From contig NZ_JBFAPP010000010.1 of the NCBI RefSeq assembly GCF_040676775.1, positions 186,001 through 250,000 of the forward strand: DNA of 64,000 bases, read 5' to 3'. The notes under the pieces were generated by a model, which was given only the letters and a program-made list of their open reading frames with translations, was not told where the DNA came from and searched no databases. How positions within the stretch are numbered: the first letter of the stretch is position 1; each line of letters opens with the position of its first letter. Position numbers and translations under genes: made by a program. The DNA comes from Micromonospora_G sp040676775 (GTDB lineage: Bacteria; Actinomycetota; Actinomycetes; Mycobacteriales; Micromonosporaceae). Below are positions 25,289-34,930 of this stretch, piece by piece.

Positions 25289-28200
25289 ATGGATTCGTGG
25301 CCGAAGCTCGTATTCATGACTGACGATGTGGGTGCCACGCGTCGCCTCGCTGCGGTGCATACCCAGCAGGGTCTGTTGGACGAGCTGAACCGGCTGCGTA
25401 TCACCGCCGCTCGCAATCGTGGCAAGGTACGTCTCTCACTACAGGATCTTGAGACGGTCAGCGGGGTACCGAAGAGCAGCTTGGCGAACTATCTGACCGG
25501 CCGCACGTTGATGCCGGTAGATGTGCTGGATCGCCTGGTGGTCGCCCTCGGGGTCGCCCCATCACAGGTACGCCTTTGGGCCGAAGCATGGGAGCGGGTC
25601 ACCGACGCCCGGCTGCAAGGGGACGCCCAGAGTGCGCGAACCGGCAGCGGGAAGGCGGCCGAGGCGTCCCGGCGTGACCCCTTGGTGGCAACCGGGTACG
25701 TCGGCGACGGCGCGAGCGACTGGAATCAGGGCGAGGCTGCGGCGGCCTTACGCGAGATCACCGCGTTGCAGCGCGATCCGGCCACCACCATCGGGCCTGG
25801 TCGAGACGAGCACGCCGAGCTATTCGCCGGTTTGGAAGGGTTAGCCAAGGACCTGGCCGAGTTCGGCCTGATGGTCGGCGATGTGCACGCGGTCACCGCT
25901 CGGCTGCAGGGCGATCTGTATCGCCAGGCTGCCGATCGCCGTGACGACAGGGATCACCACCTCCGGCACGCCGCGCAGCTGCGGTTGATCCGGGACGGAT
26001 TGCAGGTCATCGAGCAGCGGACCCGTCGACAGCAGGACACCGACCGCGTCCTTGACCGAGATCAGCCGCCGTACCGTGGTCTGTGGCCCTTCCAGGAGGA
26101 CCACGCGGACGTGTTCTATGGCCGAGAACGCCTGACCGCCGAGCTGACGGGACGGCTGGAGCAACGGCTTTCCGGCCTCGGGATGCTTGTCGTGACGGGC
26201 GCCTCCGGCGCAGGCAAATCGTCGTTGGTACGTGCCGGACTGCTGCCCGCGATCGCCCGCGGTCGACTGGCCGCACCGGGCTCGGCGGACTGGCCCCGGC
26301 TGATCATCACACCCGGACCGACGCCGGTCGACGAGCTGGCGATTCAGCTGGCCACGCTCGCCGGTGTGGACGCCGTGTCGCTTCGTCGTGCCATCAGCCA
26401 GCGACCGGCCGAGGCACGTCTACTGGCCCGGCAGGCGGTACTGGCGCACGCGGCCCGGCTACCCCTCGAGCAACAGGAGAGATGCAGGACAAACGGGCGG
26501 CTCGTGCTGGTCGTCGATCAGTTCGAGGAGGTGTTCACGCTCGCGAACGATCCAGACCACACGCAGGAAAGCCGGCAGGCATACATCGATGCCCTGGTAT
26601 CGATCGCGACGGCGGACCACACGCCCGAGCACCCACCCGGCCTGGTCCTATTGACCGTTCGTGGCGACTTCCTCGACCGCTGCGCGGCATATCGCGACCT
26701 GGTGCCGGTACTGCAGGACGGCCAGTTCGTAGTCGGGCCGATGAGCACTCCAGAGCTACGACGCGCGATCACCGGTCCGGCCGTGGCCCACGGTGTTCGG
26801 GTCGAGGACGGGCTACCCGAGGACATCTTGGCGGAGTTGCGTTCGCTGCCCGAAGCCGCTCAGTTCGCCAGCGGAGCATTGCCGTTGCTCTCCCAGACCA
26901 TGCTCCTGACCTGGCAACGTCGGGAGTCGAACCGGCTCACCCACCACGGATACGGCGCGACCGGAGGCGTAAGCGGGGTCATCGCGACAAGCGCGGAGGA
27001 CGTATACGCCCGTCTCACCGAGCCGGAGCGGGATGTCGCCCGGCATCTGTTCGAGCGCATGACCACGATGGGCGGCGACGGGGTAGTCGCCCGACGACAG
27101 CTCACTCGTGCGGAATTGTCCGCCATCGGTGCGAACACCGAGCTTGGACTGGTTGAGACCGTACTCGACGCCTTCACGGCGAAGCGGCTCATCGTATTGA
27201 ATCAAGAGTCAATCGAGATCGCGCACGATGTGGTGTTGCTCGCGTGGCCAAGGTTGCGCGAGTGGCTGGAGGGCGATCGCGCCAAGCAATTCGTCCTCGC
27301 GCAACTTCGTCAGGACGTGGCGATCTGGAATGAAAATGCCCGCGATGCCTCATTCCTCTATCGCGGCGCCCAACTCGCCTTGGCGAGCCACGCCGCCGCC
27401 GACCCGAATGGTCGGGGCGGCGCGCACCGCACAATGACCACCACCGAGCAAGAGTTTCTTGCCGCTAGCGACCACCATGCCAGACGGAGCAACAGGATTC
27501 GCCAAGCCGTTACGGCAAGCCTGGTCACACTCGCCCTGGTGGCTTGCGTCGGAGCTGTCGCTTCGGTCATCTACGGCGCAAGCGCCGACCGCCAGCGTGC
27601 TGTGGCACTGTCCCGGCAGCTCGCGGCCCAGAGCCAGAGTATCCGCCACGGCGATCCTGTGAAGGCGCGGCGACTTGCCGTGTCGGCATGGGCCGTCGCT
27701 CCGACCGACGAGGCTCGCAACACGATGAACCTGCTCATCACCGAGCAGAGATCCTCTCTCATCGGTCACGTCTCGGCAGTCACCTCCGTGGTTTTCAGCC
27801 CCGACGGAAGGCGTGTCGCTGCGGGGGGCGACGATGGCACGATCCGATTGTGGGACGTGGCCACACACCGTCCTGTCGGCGAACCGCTCATCGGCCACAG
27901 CGAGCAGATCAGGACCATGGCGTTCAGTCCGGATGGAAGGTTTCTTGCGTTCGCCGCCGGTTTCCAAGCTGGCCCCAGGCTTTGGGACCTTGTCACCGGT
28001 GAGGTCGCTGATATCCCTGCTGGGGCCAGGCAGGCAGAAGTGATTACCGGCATATCGTTCAGCCCGGACGGGACACTTCTAGCAATTGCCGGCACTCCTA
28101 GCCAGCTTTGGGACATCTCCACCGGCCGATTCCGCGGCGTATCAATGAGAGAGTCAGCCCATGTCGCGATGAAGTTCAGCCCGGACGGGGAATTGCTAGC

Positions 28201-29704
28201 CGTCCCGCGTAGCGCTGGAACCCTCCTTGTGTCGGTGCCAGAGCCCACAGCGGAACCCCACGACGAGATAGCCTCCTACTCTGATGATGAATACGTCTCG
28301 GCAGAGTTCAGCCCGAAAGGAAACCTGCTGGCTGTCACTACCAGCGACGGTCACGTACAGCTATGGGACCTGTTGAAAGAGAAGATGATCGGCGTGATGT
28401 CGGACCCTCTCATAGGTCGGGATGAGGGCATCGCGTTCAGTCCGGATGGCAAATTTCTGGCAACCGCAACCCTCAGCGGCAACACGGCGCAGGTGTGGGA
28501 TACCGCCACCGCCAGCGCCATCCAGACGATCGTCGGCGATTCCTCGACGGGCCACACGGACCGGATAAACGGGGTGGCGTTCAGCCCCGACGGCGCCTTG
28601 CTGGCGACTGCAAGCACCGACAAGACCGTGCGTTTGTGGGACCCGACCACTCGGGATCCGGCAGCAGGCCCCCTTGCCAACGTCACGCCGACGTGGGATG
28701 TCCCTCTAGCTTTCAGTGACGACGGGACGCTCATGAGCGTCGATTTGGGGTCGGAGATGGTGCGGCTTCGACGCACGTTCCATGGCGACCGCGTCGGTGG
28801 GCGGCGGACGCAACATGCTTCAAGTGATTACGGAACGACACTTGGCCCGGACAGGATCCTGCCAGATGACGTCGGACGAATGATACTGAGCTCCGATGGC
28901 CACTCGCTGGCCATCGAGACAAGCAACAGTCTTCAGGTATTCGATATGGTTACCGGCAACCGTATCGGCAGGCCTGTTCAACGCCCGCCCGGGCATTCAT
29001 ATTCTTCCAGGGCTATTGCAGTCAGCCCTGATCGAAACTCAATCGTCACGGTGGACGGAACCATTTCGCTGAACCCCTCGGACGACTCCCCCTCCCACCT
29101 ACCCATGCCCGCTCACGCGAAGGAAACCCTCTCGGCAACATTCAGCCCTGATAGTAAAATGTTGGCGTCGACAGGAATGGACGGGGGCATCTGGCTATGG
29201 AACCCGGTCACCCGGAGGGCGGCCGGTGATCCGCTCACCGGACATACGAATCAGGTAACGGCGATGACGTTCGGTCACGACGGGACGCTACTCGCGTCCG
29301 CGGCAGCGGACGGGGCGGTCCGGCTCTGGGATCTGAGAACGCGTGAGGCTATCGGTGCTCCGCTCACCGGACACAGCGGCGTGGTGAGCGCTTTGGCCTT
29401 CAGTCCGGATGGCACGCTATTGGCAACTGTCGGCGAGGACAGGACTCTCAGATTGTGGGACACAGCCACAGGGCGACCGGCGAGTGCGCCGCTGACCGGA
29501 CACACAGCGGAGGTCGTAGCGGTTGCGTTCAGCCCCGACGGCTCAGTTGTCGCCACTGCTGGGAGGGATTCGACGATCCGGCTCTGGAACCCGGCCCACT
29601 ACGTCGAGCCGGTCAAGTACATCTGCGGCATAGTGGGGCCCCCGACCAGCAGCGAGTGGACGCAAATCGCACCACATGACCCCCTCTCGGAAGTGTGTGC
29701 GTAA
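25289..29704 (+). CDS. HTH / nSTAND1 NTPase / transmembrane / WD40-repeat protein
   Basis: 1471 aa. Residues 40-100 are an XRE-like helix-turn-helix (LSLQDLETVSGVPKSSLANYLTGRTLMP), and 150-255 are charged and probably coiled coil. Residues 270-720 are a STAND-type NTPase with PYRGLWPFQEDHADVFYGRE at its start, Walker A GASGAGKSS (Lys310) and Walker B RLVLVVDQFEE. A single membrane helix follows (about 740-762). From about 825 to 1437 there are WD40 repeats with FSPDG-x-LLA and RLWD motifs, the last three most regular and the middle ones eroded. Such proteins are membrane-anchored sensors; related NTPases take part in programmed death or phage defence in other bacteria. ATG at 25319 is an alternative start. 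No effector gene is adjacent. Confidence 0.92.
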   Translation: MDSWPKLVFMTDDVGATRRLAAVHTQQGLLDELNRLRITAARNRGKVRLSLQDLETVSGVPKSSLANYLTGRTLMPVDVLDRLVVALGVAPSQVRLWAEAWERVTDARLQGDAQSARTGSGKAAEASRRDPLVATGYVGDGASDWNQGEAAAALREITALQRDPATTIGPGRDEHAELFAGLEGLAKDLAEFGLMVGDVHAVTARLQGDLYRQAADRRDDRDHHLRHAAQLRLIRDGLQVIEQRTRRQQDTDRVLDRDQPPYRGLWPFQEDHADVFYGRERLTAELTGRLEQRLSGLGMLVVTGASGAGKSSLVRAGLLPAIARGRLAAPGSADWPRLIITPGPTPVDELAIQLATLAGVDAVSLRRAISQRPAEARLLARQAVLAHAARLPLEQQERCRTNGRLVLVVDQFEEVFTLANDPDHTQESRQAYIDALVSIATADHTPEHPPGLVLLTVRGDFLDRCAAYRDLVPVLQDGQFVVGPMSTPELRRAITGPAVAHGVRVEDGLPEDILAELRSLPEAAQFASGALPLLSQTMLLTWQRRESNRLTHHGYGATGGVSGVIATSAEDVYARLTEPERDVARHLFERMTTMGGDGVVARRQLTRAELSAIGANTELGLVETVLDAFTAKRLIVLNQESIEIAHDVVLLAWPRLREWLEGDRAKQFVLAQLRQDVAIWNENARDASFLYRGAQLALASHAAADPNGRGGAHRTMTTTEQEFLAASDHHARRSNRIRQAVTASLVTLALVACVGAVASVIYGASADRQRAVALSRQLAAQSQSIRHGDPVKARRLAVSAWAVAPTDEARNTMNLLITEQRSSLIGHVSAVTSVVFSPDGRRVAAGGDDGTIRLWDVATHRPVGEPLIGHSEQIRTMAFSPDGRFLAFAAGFQAGPRLWDLVTGEVADIPAGARQAEVITGISFSPDGTLLAIAGTPSQLWDISTGRFRGVSMRESAHVAMKFSPDGELLAVPRSAGTLLVSVPEPTAEPHDEIASYSDDEYVSAEFSPKGNLLAVTTSDGHVQLWDLLKEKMIGVMSDPLIGRDEGIAFSPDGKFLATATLSGNTAQVWDTATASAIQTIVGDSSTGHTDRINGVAFSPDGALLATASTDKTVRLWDPTTRDPAAGPLANVTPTWDVPLAFSDDGTLMSVDLGSEMVRLRRTFHGDRVGGRRTQHASSDYGTTLGPDRILPDDVGRMILSSDGHSLAIETSNSLQVFDMVTGNRIGRPVQRPPGHSYSSRAIAVSPDRNSIVTVDGTISLNPSDDSPSHLPMPAHAKETLSATFSPDSKMLASTGMDGGIWLWNPVTRRAAGDPLTGHTNQVTAMTFGHDGTLLASAAADGAVRLWDLRTREAIGAPLTGHSGVVSALAFSPDGTLLATVGEDRTLRLWDTATGRPASAPLTGHTAEVVAVAFSPDGSVVATAGRDSTIRLWNPAHYVEPVKYICGIVGPPTSSEWTQIAPHDPLSEVCA

Positions 29705-30197
29705 CCCCTACAGCTCGACGGCGGCCGATCGCGGCGGGCATCCGTCACCGGGGTGAGGCAAGGACGGCAACCACGTCCACCAGCTACGACCCGGCCATCG
29801 TTCCTCAGGACGAGCCCGTGCGACGCCGACGATGACTTGGCGGGGTGGTCAGCGAGTGGCAGCCTGACCCGATCTTCGAAACCCCTCGAACGAGTTTTGG
29901 CACGGTACACGGCGGTCTGGGGTTACGCGCCCACCGTGCCGCTGGGCGTCTGCGCCATCTCGACCGTTCCCAGCCGGGACGAACAGCGCCTCGATGATCT
30001 CGACGCAACGCCGAAATCATCGCCGCGGGTTGAGTAGTTCAGGCCGCTCCGGTTCAGGTACACCGCGCGGCGAGGGCAAGCGCAGGCGGTGGTCTTTCCT
30101 GATTCCGTACGCTCGTCCCGTACTGGGCTGCGCGATGCAGAGCGGTACCGACTACGCGTCGGCACCGCTCTGTCATCCTCGTCCCGTACCACCCGGC
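29705..30197. other. Intergenic region between nSTAND and PLD-like genes
   Basis: 493 bp between two convergent genes. Apart from the hairpin at 30138-30172 I see no gene, repeat or RNA. The open frames here have Arg/Pro-rich shadow composition. Confidence 0.6.
30138..30172 (-). terminator. Terminator of the PLD-like gene
   Basis: CAGAGCGGT-A-CCGAC and GTCGG-C-ACCGCTCTG form a 14-pair stem with one internal mismatch and a five-base loop. It lies 25 bp beyond the PLD-like stop and may also stop readthrough from the convergent nSTAND gene. Confidence 0.8.
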
Positions 30198-31409
30198 TCA
30201 GACGCCGGCGACCGCGCCGACCTCCCACAGCCGCGCGAAGTTGGCGGCGTACGCGTCGATGATCTTGCGGTGGGAAAGCTCGACGGTCGCCTCGTCGTTG
30301 CGCTGCAACGAGGTGGCGTTGAAATTGTGGCTGCCGGTCATCACCCAGCCCCGGCCCGAGCCGGGGCCGGCCGGGTCGCTGACCACGATGTACTTGGAGT
30401 GGATGCGGCCGGCGGGAGTCGACCCGTCGAGCACCCGGCGCTCGATGCCGGCGGCGTCGAGCGCGGCGGTGACCGCGTCCTCGGCCAAACCATGCACGAC
30501 GCGCACCTGGCAACCGGCAGCCTTCAGCCTGGCGAGCTCGTCGACGATCGCGAGCCGGGTGCCGTCCCACTCGGACTGGCCAATCTCCACCCTGGTGCTG
30601 CCCTTGGTCTTGCAGCTGACCTGGTGGAGCCGCGCAGCGATCGGGTCCCGGTCGGCAACCGGATAGAACTGGGCGGTGACCTGGCCGCCCGGCATTCTGG
30701 CGGTAATCGTCGTGTCGTAGTCGGGGTTCTGTACCTCGGCCGCAAGGTCGTCGAAGTACTTCCCGTATCCGGCGAAAAGCTCGGCGTTACCGGGCAGCAC
30801 GACGAGGTTGTTCCAGTAGCTGGTGGAGTTGACGTCGGTGATGTTGTTCGAGGCCTGCACGACAACGTCGCGCTTGCCGCCGGTCTTGGAGAAGAGTGCG
30901 AACTTGTTGTGCATGCCCTTGGTGCCCTGGCAAGACGTGGTGTTGCCTTCCGGGCTCAGGTGGCTGCAGACGTGCACCCAAGAGGTAACCGATTCGTCGG
31001 TACCGAGAGTGCGGATCAGCTCCGCGGCGGCAGGGTTGTTGATCTGATAGCCGTCCATGACCATGCGCACCTCGACGCCTCGGCGGTAAGCGTCGAGCAG
31101 CACTGCCGCGTAGTCGGCGCCGGCGTCGCCCGAGACGACGAACTCGGCGATCTCGATCGAGGACCCCACCGTGGCTTTCTTGATCAGTGAGCAGATGCGT
31201 TCCACGACGGCGGTCGAACTGCCCGCGACGGGGTCGTTGAAGACGGCGCTGGTCGTGACCGGTACCTTGCCGGCGTTACGGCAGGCGCTGCGGGCGGGCT
31301 CGTCGAGGGCGGCCTGGGCGGCCGAGACGACCGCCATCTGCGTACACAAGGCGACCAGGGCGCTGATACCAGCGAGCGCGAGGGGGCGAAGGGAACGGAC
31401 TCGGTGCAT
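30198..31409 (-). CDS. Secreted phospholipase D-like phosphodiesterase
   Basis: 403 aa with a classical signal peptide (ends near AAQAALD) and two PLD half-domains. The HxK motifs are MHNKFALF (His167, Lys169) followed by QASNN, and IHSKYIVVSD (His337, Lys339) followed by GSHNFN. Both halves therefore keep the catalytic HKD-type residues, although the Asp is shifted. This arrangement is close to the PLDc_2 secreted group of actinomycetes, which may act on phospholipids or on nucleic acid; substrate not predictable. Cys residues around 148 and 160 could form a disulfide outside the cell. Confidence 0.9.
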   Translation of the reverse strand: MHRVRSLRPLALAGISALVALCTQMAVVSAAQAALDEPARSACRNAGKVPVTTSAVFNDPVAGSSTAVVERICSLIKKATVGSSIEIAEFVVSGDAGADYAAVLLDAYRRGVEVRMVMDGYQINNPAAAELIRTLGTDESVTSWVHVCSHLSPEGNTTSCQGTKGMHNKFALFSKTGGKRDVVVQASNNITDVNSTSYWNNLVVLPGNAELFAGYGKYFDDLAAEVQNPDYDTTITARMPGGQVTAQFYPVADRDPIAARLHQVSCKTKGSTRVEIGQSEWDGTRLAIVDELARLKAAGCQVRVVHGLAEDAVTAALDAAGIERRVLDGSTPAGRIHSKYIVVSDPAGPGSGRGWVMTGSHNFNATSLQRNDEATVELSHRKIIDAYAANFARLWEVGAVAGV

Positions 31410-31857
31410 TTAGTTGACTCCTACGCTGGCAATTCACGCGCAAACACAAGAACGCGCGGCGCCAATTGAACGGTATATTGATTATCGCGAGCCGTCACCA
31501 AAGTCGATAGTCGCTTCAGCCACGGTCACCAGAACGCCGGCTCGCCGCGCAATTCTAGATTTGGACCGGCCGTCGCGTCGACAACCAGAGCGTTAAGCCT
31601 ACACATCCGCCAGAACCCGAACGCGGAAACAGCGTGTTACTTCACATCCGGCGCCGCCGGGCGGGCACATGAGCAGCACCGCACCGGGGACGGCTGCAAA
31701 CGCCTCACCGCCGCAGAGCCCCGATCGCCTGCCACGATTCGACAATGGACACCGCCGAGTCACCCGCCACACGATCGGGTCCTGCCCGCCCCACCCGACC
31801 TGTCGCCCCTTGCTCCACCGTCACCCGCCGCCCCCAAGAGACCCCCTCACCCCTGCA

Positions 31858-31995
31858 GCGCTTCCGACCCCGAGAGGAGGTCAAGCTCCACATCGGCCCT
31901 GGTCAGCACCGATACCAGACGCCGGAGTGAGACACTCTTCCGAAGTCGTACGGCGCCAAGGCAGGTCATTACCCTGCTCCCGATCTGCTCCCAGG
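31858..31995. repeat. Roughly 135-bp repeat, related to 57602-57731, ending in a paired heptamer
   Basis: Shares CTTCCGAC-CCGAGA-GAGGTC, AAGCTC-ACATCGGCCCTGG and CACTCTTCCGAAGT with the 57.6-kb copy in the same order and spacing. Both end in a GCTCCC pair (here GCTCCCG-ATCT-GCTCCCA, 31976-31993). In neither copy does the block belong to an intact gene. Confidence 0.6.
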
Positions 31996-32085
31996 AACAT
32001 CACAACGCCCTCAGTTCACCCGAGGCGGCTACACGGCAGCTCAACCGCGTCGGGCGCCGTTCAACGCCGTTGTGAGCACCCCGCT

Positions 32086-32143
32086 GCTCCCGATCTGCTC
32101 CCCTACATTCACGCCGAATGAGCCATCGGACCACCGGCGACGG
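32086..32143. repeat. Paired heptamer plus 40-bp partial copy of the 80-bp repeat
   Basis: GCTCCCG-ATCT-GCTCCCC (32086-32103) runs directly into TAC-TTCACGCCGAATGAGCC and CATCGGACCACCGGCGACGG. This matches the first half of the repeats at 34691-34770 and 41756-41835, after which similarity stops. Confidence 0.55.
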
Positions 32144-32199
32144 GCCGCCGCGGTGCGCGGACCACCTGGCCGCGGCCCCGGCCGACGTACACTGATGCG

Positions 32200-32601
32200 G
32201 TGACTGTTCTGTCTGGCCGGGCGCGTTCGGTGCGCCCCTTTCGCTGGCTGATGGTCATCGTTGCGTTGTTTTCCGTGACGCTGTTCGGTGGCTCGTCGTG
32301 TGTCGACGGTCCGCTCGCTTCACCGGTGGCCGGCTACGGTGCCTGCCCCAACGTCATCCTGCAGGCGTCATTGCAGGGAGCACTGGCGGCTGAGGCGGGC
32401 GGCGAGGGGCCGGACGGCAGGCACGGCGAGGTTGTCGCCGGTGCCTGCCTCGTCGTCATGGCGCTGGCCGGGCTGGCCCTGATCGGTGCGATCCGTCGGC
32501 CGCTGCTGATGGGCCTGGCGTACTGGTGGGCCCAGCTGCCCTTTCCGACTATGCGGCCACCGGCCGGCATTTCGACGCGGCTGGACGCCCTGCGCATATA
32601 G
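32200..32601 (+). CDS. Small membrane protein, function unknown
   Basis: 133 aa from a GTG start. A first membrane helix (WLMVIVALFSVTLFGG) is followed by a Cys and a roughly 45-residue external loop with a second Cys (CVDG...YGAC). A second helix (VVAGACLVVMALAGLALIGA) and a short basic tail follow. No family recognised. It precedes the DsbA/VKOR pair on the same strand, and the two Cys in the external loop would be natural substrates for them, but this is only a positional hint. Confidence 0.55.
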   Translation: MTVLSGRARSVRPFRWLMVIVALFSVTLFGGSSCVDGPLASPVAGYGACPNVILQASLQGALAAEAGGEGPDGRHGEVVAGACLVVMALAGLALIGAIRRPLLMGLAYWWAQLPFPTMRPPAGISTRLDALRI

Positions 32602-32827
32602 GCGCAGCGTCAGCTTCTTTTCGCGGTAGCCCATCCGGCAGGTTCAGGCTCGTTGGATCACTGTGCCTTCAGCGGCTTCCGTGCATCCACCAACACATTG
32701 CGCGTATGAGCGGTCAGGTCACCTGTCACGGCTACGCCTTTGTTGCACGTCTCACCCGACGGTTGTCGCCTCCGCACGCCCAACAGGCGGCAGCCGGACC
32801 CGAACTTTCGAATGAGAGGAATGTGGA

Positions 32828-33625
32828 ATGTCACCACACAAGACGAAGGCCGGCCGCAATACGGCGGGCAGGCAACGCAATGCCGGCGGATCCGGCGCGA
32901 CCCCGGCGGTCCAACAGGCCAGGGTACGGACGAAAGGCGCGGGGAAGGCGGTACGCAAGGCGCGGCGGGTTGGGATGGGTACCAACCTGAAGGTGACGCT
33001 GGGCCTGGTCGCGGTCGCGGTGGTCGTCCTGGCTGCCGCCCTGGTGGTCGACCGCGCCGGCGGTGAGAAGGTTCCGGCGGGTGAGTTGGCGCAGACGGTG
33101 GTGCGGGAGGACAGCCACCGGATCTCCACGGCAGCCGACGGCAAGGTGACGGTGGTGGAGTTCTTGGACTTCGAGTGCGAGGCGTGCGGTGCCGCGTACC
33201 CCGCGGTGGAGCGGTTGCGGGCCGAGTACCAGGGTCGGATCACCTACGTCGTGCGGTATTTCCCGATCGCGAGTCACCCGAACGCCTTCAACGCGGCCCA
33301 CGCGGCGGAGGCCGCCGCGCGGCAGGGCAAGTTCGAGGCGATGTACGTCAAGCTCTTCGACAACCAGACCGAGTGGGGGCACAACCAGCAGCCCCAGGTC
33401 GAAATTTTCGTCGGGTACGCCCGTGAACTCGGCCTGGACGTGGAGAGGTTCCGGGCTGACATGGCCGACCCGGCGGTGGACGCGCGGGTGCGCGCGGACG
33501 CCGAGGACGGCGAGCGGCTCGGCGTACGCGGCACGCCCACGTTTTTCGTCAACGGCGGACGGTACGAGCAGGACCCGACGTACGAGCAGCTCAAGAAGGC
33601 TGTCGATGACGCTCTGGCGCAGTGA
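32828..33625 (+). CDS. Membrane-anchored DsbA-family thiol oxidoreductase
   Basis: 265 aa. A basic 50-residue cytoplasmic tail is followed by one membrane helix (VTLGLVAVAVVVLAAALVV) and then a thioredoxin-fold domain. The active site is FECEACGAAYP (Cys117-Glu-Ala-Cys120), and the cis-Pro loop is GVRGTPTFFVNG. It would oxidise or shuffle disulfides in exported proteins. The ATG follows GAGAGG. It is directly upstream of the VKOR gene, the expected electron partner; this pairing is the common actinobacterial disulfide-forming system. Confidence 0.93.
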   Translation: MSPHKTKAGRNTAGRQRNAGGSGATPAVQQARVRTKGAGKAVRKARRVGMGTNLKVTLGLVAVAVVVLAAALVVDRAGGEKVPAGELAQTVVREDSHRISTAADGKVTVVEFLDFECEACGAAYPAVERLRAEYQGRITYVVRYFPIASHPNAFNAAHAAEAAARQGKFEAMYVKLFDNQTEWGHNQQPQVEIFVGYARELGLDVERFRADMADPAVDARVRADAEDGERLGVRGTPTFFVNGGRYEQDPTYEQLKKAVDDALAQ

Positions 33626-33635
33626 GGAGGCCATC

Positions 33636-34277
33636 GTGTCCAGTACTGTCGTGAGCCGGCCAGGCCACGTTGACCGGATCGAACCGGACGAGGAAAGCGC
33701 GTTCGGCGACAAGCTGGTCGGGTGGGTCCTGACGATCGGCGGGCTGCTCGGCGGTCTCGCCGCCTTTGTCCTGACCGTGGAGAAGATCGCCCTGCTGCGC
33801 GACCCCGGCTATACGCCCAGCTGCTCGATCAACCCGATCCTCTCGTGCGGCTCGGTGATGAGCACGCCGCAGGCCGCGGTATTCGGCTTTCCCAATCCAC
33901 TGCTGGGTGTGGCGTTGTTCCCGTTGGTGGTCGCCACCGGCGTCGCCGTACTCGGCGGGGTACGGCTGACCCGCTGGTGGTGGCTCGGCCTGCAAGCCGG
34001 GACGGTCCTCGGTGTTGTCTTCGTGCACTGGCTGTTCGTGCAGAGCGTCTACCGGATCGGTGCGCTGTGCCCGTACTGCATGGTGGTGTGGGTGGTCACG
34101 ATCGTTGCGTTCAGCTACACCACGCTACGCAACATCGACCGGGGCTACCTTCCGTTCCCGGTAGCTTGGCGGACGGCGGTCACCCGGCTGCATACGGCGA
34201 TTCCGGTGGCGTGGCTGCTCATCCTGACCGTGTTGGTCGGCGAGGCATTCTGGACATACTGGCGAACCTTGGTGTGA
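33636..34277 (+). CDS. Vitamin K epoxide reductase (VKOR) family membrane protein
   Basis: 213 aa, four to five membrane helices. The quinone-linked active site is ALCPYC (Cys145, Cys148), and the loop pair is in SCSINPILSCGSVM with the conserved Ser/Cys spacing. GTG at 33636 is preceded by a perfect GAGGAGG and starts ten bases after the DsbA-like stop, so the two are coupled. VKOR reoxidises DsbA and passes electrons to menaquinone. No fused thioredoxin domain, which fits the separate DsbA partner. Confidence 0.93.
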   Translation: MSSTVVSRPGHVDRIEPDEESAFGDKLVGWVLTIGGLLGGLAAFVLTVEKIALLRDPGYTPSCSINPILSCGSVMSTPQAAVFGFPNPLLGVALFPLVVATGVAVLGGVRLTRWWWLGLQAGTVLGVVFVHWLFVQSVYRIGALCPYCMVVWVVTIVAFSYTTLRNIDRGYLPFPVAWRTAVTRLHTAIPVAWLLILTVLVGEAFWTYWRTLV

Positions 34278-34476
34278 CACCAACCCCTCCCGCCCCGGAT
34301 CGGCCAGATGACAGCCGATCCTGGGTGGGAGGCGCACCTCGATCGAGCCGCAGGCCACCACGCTGCCCTTGCCGAAAACGTCGTCCGCTCTGGTGGGAGC
34401 CGGGGTGCCGGTTGGGTCGGCGCCGGTTACCGGTGCTGGCGCTGCACGCAGCCGGCTGATCGCTGCGGCATGATGG

Positions 34477-34551
34477 GCAGCCGTACTGCTCGGACTGGCG
34501 TACTTCAGCGTGACGAACGCGCTCGCGATGCTGCGCCTGCTGCCGATGAGC
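34477..34551 (+). pseudogene. N-terminal relic of an integrase-core transposase
   Basis: Reads AAVLLGLAYFSVTNALAMLR then LLPMS. This hydrophobic start with TNA-x-A-x-LRLLPM is what many actinobacterial integrase-core (IS3-like) transposases carry before the DKDxEILALRHQ segment, which is missing here. A transposase C-terminal part of the same general type lies at 46.1-46.6 kb. The identification rests on one short motif. Confidence 0.35.
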
Positions 34552-34624
34552 AGCCAGCCGCCTCCCCTCAAAAACGCCCTACCGGGCGCAACATCACCGA
34601 CCACACCCGTGCGGCGACGTAGAC

Positions 34625-34770
34625 GATCATGTGCTCCCAGTTTGCTCCCAACGTATGGGGGAGCGCACCGCTGCTCCCAATCTGCTCCCCTACGTCTACG
34701 CCGAACGAGCCATCGGACCATCGGCGACGGCTCGCCAATCACACCTTCTAGATGACCGGATCTGTCGATG
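34625..34770. repeat. Two paired heptamers followed by an 80-bp repeat
   Basis: GCTCCCA-GTTT-GCTCCCA (34633-34650) sits in a block nearly identical to 57172-57200 (GATCATGT before, ACGTA/ACATA after). A second pair follows (34673-34690). Then 34691-34770 matches 41756-41835 at about 76 of 80 positions and 32104-32143 over 40 bp. The remainder of the 34278-34930 gap holds only the transposase relic at 34477. Confidence 0.7.
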
Positions 34771-34930
34771 TGCGGATATCCAAACCCGACTCCCTCCACG
34801 GAACGCCGGCCCGGCGGTGGCGGAGGGGCGTGCCACGTGAGGTGGTGCCCAGGGTGACTAGCGTCGGGTGGCGGGAGACTCTCACGCCCAGATCAGTGCG
34901 TCCGATCCCTGAATCGCATAGATCTGCCGG

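Larger units (their letters stand above)
31410..32199. other. 790-bp gene-free region carrying integration-type repeats
   Basis: From 31410 to about 31650 is an AT-richer stretch that probably holds the PLD-like promoter (bottom strand). The rest has no intact gene but carries the repeat block 31858-31995, the two paired heptamers at 31976 and 32086, and a short copy of the repeat also seen at 34691 and 41756. Confidence 0.6.

Noticed and set aside
34125..34799. 224-codon minus-strand open frame over the 34-kb repeats
   Set aside because: Antisense to the end of the VKOR gene and composed of repeats; no consistent protein family, although it shares peptides with other repeat copies because the DNA is repeated.
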